A stretch of 64,000 nt of DNA from Pelagibacteraceae bacterium AG-359-O02. GTDB lineage: Bacteria; Pseudomonadota; Alphaproteobacteria; Pelagibacterales; Pelagibacteraceae. Positions 58,545 through 64,000 of the stretch are shown here, one piece after another; within the stretch, counting starts at the first letter, position 1, and each line of letters starts with the position of its first letter. Location of the stretch: contig QCEU01000002.1 of NCBI GenBank assembly GCA_003280485.1, positions 92,406 through 156,405 of the forward strand, in the 5' to 3' direction. The position numbers were made by a program, and so were the translations under genes. Under the pieces are notes generated by a model that saw only the letters and a program-made list of their open reading frames with translations, was not told the DNA's origin and did not search any database.

Positions 58545-59609
58545 TTAGAAAAGAGCTTTTATAAAAATCCATTTAGGCATTTTTAATATTACAGAAAAAT
58601 CTTCCAAAAAATTACTTTTGTTAGATAAAAATTTTATAACTTTGTTAGATTCATTGTTAAACATTCTAAAAAATATATTGGGCATTTTAGATGGATTGTC
58701 TTTAAGTACTTTTAAAAAAATTTTGTCTAACAATTGATATTTCCTTTTAATTTTAAATGTTTTTAATTTATCAATACTTTCAATATTTTCTCTTATGAAC
58801 TTACTTTGTTCTTGAATGTTCAGGAAAGTATAACCAGTGCTTAGTCTTGTCATTCCACCTGCTGTTCCAATATTTATTCTATTTTTAATTTTTTGATTAA
58901 CAGGATAAAATAGCGGTATTGCACCTTCTTCTTTATAAGTTATCTTATAATCTTTTAAGTTTAAATTGTTTTCAATATATTCTTTAATTTGCTTATCATA
59001 ATCCATTTGAGAATTATCCTTCATTTCAGATAACCAAGTAGTTTCAATCAATGCTGTTTTTTTCGAGTAGGGTAGAGTATAAAAAAAGTGAACACTTCCT
59101 CTTTGTTCACAGTCAAAGTCCATTAAATTCATGATTTCTTCATCAAAAAATTTTTTTTTTGTTTCTATTTCCACACCACAGAAATGTTGCCAGAGGCCAT
59201 TATTTTGATTGTTTAAATTTGGAACACTATTAAAAACTAATGAATTTTCTAAATTTATACTCTCATCGTTTTTATAAAAATAAATATTCTTATTTTCTTT
59301 TAATTTTTTATTTACCTTCTCATAAAATAACCCACTGTCTATAGTTTGATATGGATAATTATCACATTCTAGATGTTTTGTTTTTTGTGGTATATTTATA
59401 GAAAAGTGTTTCCAATTTTTTTTAACGCAATCATCAAAATTATGTGAATATGTTTTCCAGAAGGACCAAGTTTTATCTTTTTTGTACTCATTTCTTGGTT
59501 CAATAATCGCTAAAGTTTTATTTTTTAATTTATAATTTATTTCTAGCTCATAAGCTAAGGATAACCCTGCGCAACCACCTCCAACTATTACAAAATCAAA
59601 ATCTTTCAT
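58545..59609 (-). CDS. crtY: Lycopene beta-cyclase
   Basis: FDFVIVGGGCAGLSLAYEL; IGTAGGMTRLSTGYTF. Confidence 0.92.
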   Translation of the reverse strand: MKDFDFVIVGGGCAGLSLAYELEINYKLKNKTLAIIEPRNEYKKDKTWSFWKTYSHNFDDCVKKNWKHFSINIPQKTKHLECDNYPYQTIDSGLFYEKVNKKLKENKNIYFYKNDESINLENSLVFNSVPNLNNQNNGLWQHFCGVEIETKKKFFDEEIMNLMDFDCEQRGSVHFFYTLPYSKKTALIETTWLSEMKDNSQMDYDKQIKEYIENNLNLKDYKITYKEEGAIPLFYPVNQKIKNRINIGTAGGMTRLSTGYTFLNIQEQSKFIRENIESIDKLKTFKIKRKYQLLDKIFLKVLKDNPSKMPNIFFRMFNNESNKVIKFLSNKSNFLEDFSVILKMPKWIFIKALF

Positions 59610-60447
59610 TTAAACTTATTTCTTCATTAATTAATCCATGTTCTTTATCTCTAAGATGATAATGTTTTTTAATCAATGATAGTTTTAGTAAGTCATATAT
59701 AGATAATAATGTTTGAAATATTTTGCCACTATTACTAACGAAAATTTTGCCCGACTGTTTGTAATTTTGAATTGTTTGCTTTTTAATAATATTTCTACCA
59801 ATTTGCCTATAAACTCTTCTTGCAACTAAAATCGAAAATCTAAGTCTTAATGGAATATCTTTTATTGAAGAAAAACTACTATCATAAAATAAATCTGCAG
59901 TTGCTAATGTTTCTTTTATAGTTTCAAAATCATGTTTTATATAAAATCTTTTATTTTTAGAATCCTCTATTACATCTCTAGAAATATTTGTAAGTTGCAT
60001 TGCTATACCTAAATCTATAGCTGATTTAAGAGAATTAGAATCTGTAACATTTAGAATTTTCGCCATCATTAATCCAACAGTTCCCGCCACTCTATATGAA
60101 TAAATTAATAATTCTTTTTTTGAATTTAATTTTACTCTATCTTTGATATCAGACTCTACTCCATCAAATAAGTCATCTACAATCTTTGTAGAAATTTTAT
60201 ATTTGTCCACTAATAACCACATATTTTTAATTATAGGATTCTGAAATTCTTTATTGATAAAATTATTTTTGAAGTTTAAAAATCTTCTTAATTTGATCTC
60301 TGTTTCGCCTTGATCATCAGCAATATTGTCTAAAGTTCTGCAAAAATCATATAAATTAGAACATTTTAAGTAAGTTTTTTTAGGAAGGAAAAATCCAGCC
60401 CAGTTGAATGATTTTGCGTATATTGATAGATAGTTATTCTTCTCCAT
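59596..60447 (-). CDS. crtB: Phytoene synthase
   Basis: YDFCRTLDNIADD; GIAMQLTNISRDVIED. Confidence 0.94.
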   Translation of the reverse strand: MEKNNYLSIYAKSFNWAGFFLPKKTYLKCSNLYDFCRTLDNIADDQGETEIKLRRFLNFKNNFINKEFQNPIIKNMWLLVDKYKISTKIVDDLFDGVESDIKDRVKLNSKKELLIYSYRVAGTVGLMMAKILNVTDSNSLKSAIDLGIAMQLTNISRDVIEDSKNKRFYIKHDFETIKETLATADLFYDSSFSSIKDIPLRLRFSILVARRVYRQIGRNIIKKQTIQNYKQSGKIFVSNSGKIFQTLLSIYDLLKLSLIKKHYHLRDKEHGLINEEISLNERF

Positions 60448-61904
60448 TACAGAATTTTGTCTAAGACTTTTGCTGAAGATAACACTCCTGGTACACCTGC
60501 TCCTGGATGAGTACCTGCTCCAACAAAATATAAACCATCAAAAATCTCTGATTTATTATGAAATCTAAAATAAGCTGATTGAGTAAATTTTGGTTGAATA
60601 GAAAAACCTGAGCCATATTTTGTATTTAACTCTTTCTCAAAATAATCAGGAGTTAAGTAAAAATCCTCAACAATATTTTCACTTAGATTAGGTAGTAAAC
60701 TTTCCTCCATTTTTTTAATAACTAAGTTTTTCATTTTATCTCCCTCAATAGACCAGTCTATACCAGATTGGTTATTAGGAACTGGTACCAACACATAAAA
60801 ACAATCATGATTATCAGGCGCCATCGATTTATCTGTAGCTGTCGGTCTATGTAAATAATAACTAATATCGTCATTTAATTTTTTATTGTTAAAAATATCG
60901 TCCAAGTGTTCCTTGTACTTATCTCCAAATTTGATTGTATGATGTTCAACATCATCGTAAACTTTTTTGGTTCCAAAATAATAAACAAACAAACCCATTG
61001 AATATTCCATTCTTTTCATTTTCCAATTAAAAATAGAATTACTACTATTTGTATTTGCTAATTTTGAGTAAACTGCAGGTGGATCGGCGTTACAAATAAC
61101 ATTATCTGTTTCTATTCTATCTCCATTATTTAGTTCAACCCCAGTTATTTTATTTTTATTTGATATGATTTTATTTACTTCACAACCTTTTAATATTTTT
61201 ATATTTTCTTCAGTCATTAGTTTTTCCATACCATTTATTATTTGACCAGTACCACCCATTGAATAGTGAATTCCCCATTTTTTTTCTAAATATAAAATTA
61301 ATCCATATATTGATGTTGTTGTGAAAGGATTACCGCCTACCAATAGAGGATGCATACTAAGTAATCTTCTTAATTTTTCATCTTCTATATATGAGGAAAC
61401 CAAACCATAAACAGATTTATAACTCTTTAGATTAAATAAAGAGGGTATTTGCTTTAACATAAAAGAGGGTTTATCAAATGGGACATCTGATAGTTCAGTA
61501 AAACCTTTATCAAAAATCTTTTTTGTAAAATTAACTAAATTTTTATATCCGTTTACATCTTTTTCGTTAATCTTTTTTATTTGATTAACCATTTCTTCTT
61601 CATCACCAGAATAGTCAAACTTAAAACCATCTTCAAAAACAAATTGATACCAAGTTTTTAAAGATTTAATTTCTAAATAATCTTTAGAATTTTTATTAAA
61701 AAGCTGAAATAATTCATCAATTAGGTAGGGTGCTGTTATCACGGTTGGACCACCATCAAATGTAAATCCATTTTTTTTAAAAACTCTTGCTCGTCCGCCT
61801 AAATCTTCATGTTTTTCAATCAAGGTTACATTATGGCCTTTAGCTTTTAACCTTAATGCTGCAGCCATACCACCAAAACCTGATCCTATTACAATCGAAT
61901 TCAT
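60447..61904 (-). CDS. crtI: Phytoene desaturase
   Basis: IVIGSGFGGMAAALRLKAKGHNVTLIEK; LYFVGAGTHPGAGVPGVLSSAKV. Confidence 0.95.
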   Translation of the reverse strand: MNSIVIGSGFGGMAAALRLKAKGHNVTLIEKHEDLGGRARVFKKNGFTFDGGPTVITAPYLIDELFQLFNKNSKDYLEIKSLKTWYQFVFEDGFKFDYSGDEEEMVNQIKKINEKDVNGYKNLVNFTKKIFDKGFTELSDVPFDKPSFMLKQIPSLFNLKSYKSVYGLVSSYIEDEKLRRLLSMHPLLVGGNPFTTTSIYGLILYLEKKWGIHYSMGGTGQIINGMEKLMTEENIKILKGCEVNKIISNKNKITGVELNNGDRIETDNVICNADPPAVYSKLANTNSSNSIFNWKMKRMEYSMGLFVYYFGTKKVYDDVEHHTIKFGDKYKEHLDDIFNNKKLNDDISYYLHRPTATDKSMAPDNHDCFYVLVPVPNNQSGIDWSIEGDKMKNLVIKKMEESLLPNLSENIVEDFYLTPDYFEKELNTKYGSGFSIQPKFTQSAYFRFHNKSEIFDGLYFVGAGTHPGAGVPGVLSSAKVLDKIL

Positions 61905-61948
61905 AATTTGGATTTTATATTATTTTAAGAAAATGTAACGTAATTAAG

Positions 61949-62443
61949 TTATGAATTAATTTTTTTTAATTCAGTCTTTGCTTCTTCGAGTTTCTTTTCA
62001 AAAAGATTATCTAGTTTAGATTTATCAACTGTAGTTGTTATTATTTTTTTTACAGACTTTAGGGCAATTTTAACAGAAGTATCTTTGATTTCTTTAATTG
62101 CTGCCTCTTTCATCTGATTAATTTTTGTTTGAGTTAAATACTTCTTTATTTCAGAAGATTTATGAAATTTTTCATTCATGCTTATAACAAGTTGTTCAGA
62201 CTCATTTTTTGCCTGATTGAGGATCTTTTGAGACTCTCCTTCAACGGAATTCAGCTTAGCCTGAGCTTCATCTAAAAGTTTTTTTGACTCAACTCTTAAC
62301 TTTTCACTTTCGTCGATTTCTTTTTTAATATCTCCTATCATTTTTGTTAGGAGATTGTTTATATTCTGAGGTATCTTAAAATATACCAATAGACCTATAA
62401 AAATAAAAAACGATATTGCTACCCAGAAAGTTGCATCAAACAT
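61949..62443 (-). CDS. atpF: ATP synthase F0 subunit b
   Basis: N-terminal TM plus charged coiled coil; position in F0 operon. Confidence 0.9.
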   Translation of the reverse strand: MFDATFWVAISFFIFIGLLVYFKIPQNINNLLTKMIGDIKKEIDESEKLRVESKKLLDEAQAKLNSVEGESQKILNQAKNESEQLVISMNEKFHKSSEIKKYLTQTKINQMKEAAIKEIKDTSVKIALKSVKKIITTTVDKSKLDNLFEKKLEEAKTELKKINS

Positions 62444-63023
62444 TTTTTCTCTCTTTATTTATTTTTGATTGGTCTTCAACAATTGCCGCTATGCTGCTAC
62501 TATTTACTTCTTCACCAATAAGCTCTTTTATTAACTCAGCTGATGTTTCAGCTGCAATTTTGTTTATTTTTTCCCCTGATTTATTCTTAAGATCGGACAA
62601 TTCCTTTTCTACTTCACTTATTTCTTTATCAAGATCTTTATCTAATGCAGCTCTTTTTTTATTAATATCATCCAAAATTTTTTCTCTAGCCTCATTAAAG
62701 TAACTTTTAGCTTCAAGTTTGCTGTCTAAAATAATCTTTTCATATTCGTCAATTTTTTTTTGACTTTCTCCTTTTTGTTTATCAGCTGTTTCAATATTTT
62801 CAAGTATTTGAGATTTTCTAGTTTCCAGGTTATCGCTAATCCTAGGCAATATAACTTTGGTCAAAACAATAAAAAGTATTCCAAACGTGATGATAAGCCA
62901 GAAGATTTGAGAAATCCAAAACTCAGGATTAAGTTGAGGCATACCACCACTTTCAGCGGCAAATACTGTATTAAAACATGCAAAGCATGTAATGAATAAT
63001 GAAATAACTATTTTTTTTAACAT
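62436..63023 (-). CDS. ATP synthase F0 subunit b'
   Basis: Second b-type subunit; FWISQIFWLIITFGILFIVLTKVILPRI. Confidence 0.9.
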   Translation of the reverse strand: MLKKIVISLFITCFACFNTVFAAESGGMPQLNPEFWISQIFWLIITFGILFIVLTKVILPRISDNLETRKSQILENIETADKQKGESQKKIDEYEKIILDSKLEAKSYFNEAREKILDDINKKRAALDKDLDKEISEVEKELSDLKNKSGEKINKIAAETSAELIKELIGEEVNSSSIAAIVEDQSKINKERKNV

Positions 63024-63026
63024 TAA

Positions 63027-63254
63027 CTAAAATGCAAATAAAATAATCAACGCAACTACTAGTCCAAACAATCCTGTTGCTTCAGCTAAAGCAAATCCTA
63101 ATAACAAGTTAGGGAATTGTTTTTGAGCTGCAGATGGATTTCTCATAGCACCAGATAAGTAATTACCAAAGATAATTCCTATACCAACTCCTGCACCTGC
63201 TAGTGCTATAGCTGCCAAACCTGCTCCTATCATTTTTGCTGCTTCTAATTCCAT
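63027..63254 (-). CDS. atpE: ATP synthase F0 subunit c
   Basis: GAGLAAIALAGAGVGIG ... LLGFALAEATGLFGLV. Confidence 0.97.
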   Translation of the reverse strand: MELEAAKMIGAGLAAIALAGAGVGIGIIFGNYLSGAMRNPSAAQKQFPNLLLGFALAEATGLFGLVVALIILFAF

Positions 63255-63272
63255 TTTTCCTCCTTTTTTTTA

Positions 63273-64000
63273 TTAATGGTGTAGATTTAATGCATCATTT
63301 AAATAAATGCATGTTAAAATTGCAAATACATATGCTTGAAGAAAAGCAACTAGTATCTCCAAACCAGTAAGTGCAACCGAAAAACTAAGTGGAAGCCATC
63401 CACCTACAATTCCTAAGCTTATAACAAAGCCTCCAAATACCTTCATCATCGTGTGACCAGCCATCATATTAGCAAATAATCTTACTGATAAACTAATTGG
63501 TCTACTTAAATACGAAATAATTTCAATAACAACTATTAGTGGAAGTAGAACCATTGGAACTCCACTTGGAACAAACAATTTTAAATACCCCAATCCATGT
63601 TTCATAAAACCAATTATTGTAACTCCAATGAAAATAAATGCTGCCAACACAAATGTAACTATAATATGGCTAGTCACTGTAAATGCGTAAGGTATCATTC
63701 CAAACATGTTACAAAAAAGTACAAACATAAAAAGTGAGAAAATAAATGAAAAGTACGGTTTTGCTTTTGATCCTGCTGTGTCACTAATCATTTTGGCTAC
63801 AAAGGAATAACTTAATTCTGACAGTAATTGAAGTTTATCAGGTATTAGGGTTTTTTTCTTTGCTCCTAGATTAAAAATTATCAAAATAGCTAAAGAACTA
63901 ATGACCATAAATAAGCTTGCATTAGTAAAAGAAATGTCAACTGCGCCTAACTTTATTTCCGGACCAATCCGATAAACATTGAACTGGTACATTGGATTTG
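63273..64000 (-). CDS. atpB: ATP synthase F0 subunit a (5' end probably beyond window)
   Basis: SLSVRLFANMMAGH motif; frame stays open upstream of Met 63992 (reads ...N-P-M-Y-Q-F). Confidence 0.95.
   Translation of the reverse strand, partial: NPMYQFNVYRIGPEIKLGAVDISFTNASLFMVISSLAILIIFNLGAKKKTLIPDKLQLLSELSYSFVAKMISDTAGSKAKPYFSFIFSLFMFVLFCNMFGMIPYAFTVTSHIIVTFVLAAFIFIGVTIIGFMKHGLGYLKLFVPSGVPMVLLPLIVVIEIISYLSRPISLSVRLFANMMAGHTMMKVFGGFVISLGIVGGWLPLSFSVALTGLEILVAFLQAYVFAILTCIYLNDALNLHH

Noticed and set aside
61952-61973. TGAATTAA-TTTTTT-TTAATTCA inverted repeat at the atpF 3' end
   Set aside because: A/T-rich stem inside coding sequence, expected by chance in such AT-rich DNA; not called as a terminator

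Overview
AT-rich, very gene-dense alphaproteobacterial chromosome segment. Gene content and order suggest a SAR11/Pelagibacter-like genome (inference from composition and content, not from a database search). About 60 protein-coding genes were supported. No rRNA, tRNA, CRISPR array, IS element, prophage or defence island was seen. Main blocks: RND efflux permease (cut at left edge) with its adaptor; msrA; BMP-type ABC importer next to a phosphoribosyltransferase; hsp20; oligopeptidase B; dapA-like and cfa-like genes; a Lys-rich coiled-coil protein; an ScfR/RamB-type regulator divergent from isocitrate lyase; typA; groESL; ribF-ileS-lspA; pgi; purD; a lipid A/Kdo block (waaA, lpxK, msbA, acyltransferase); a cytochrome c oxidase locus; thrC; thrB-ispH; a retinal/carotenoid cluster (blh-crtY-crtB-crtI); and the F0 ATP synthase genes (cut at right edge). 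The most interesting non-coding signal is the hsp20 leader: a sigma32-like promoter followed by two hairpins, the second of which sequesters the Shine-Dalgarno with a UUGCU anti-SD, as in ROSE RNA thermometers. Other points worth checking: paired TTTGTAAA boxes between the ScfR-like regulator and aceA, a 53-aa ORF missed by the ORF track, an RND adaptor that seems to lack its alpha-hairpin domain, and a retinal cluster beside the ATP synthase and ispH. I did not find a convincing wholly new multi-gene system.
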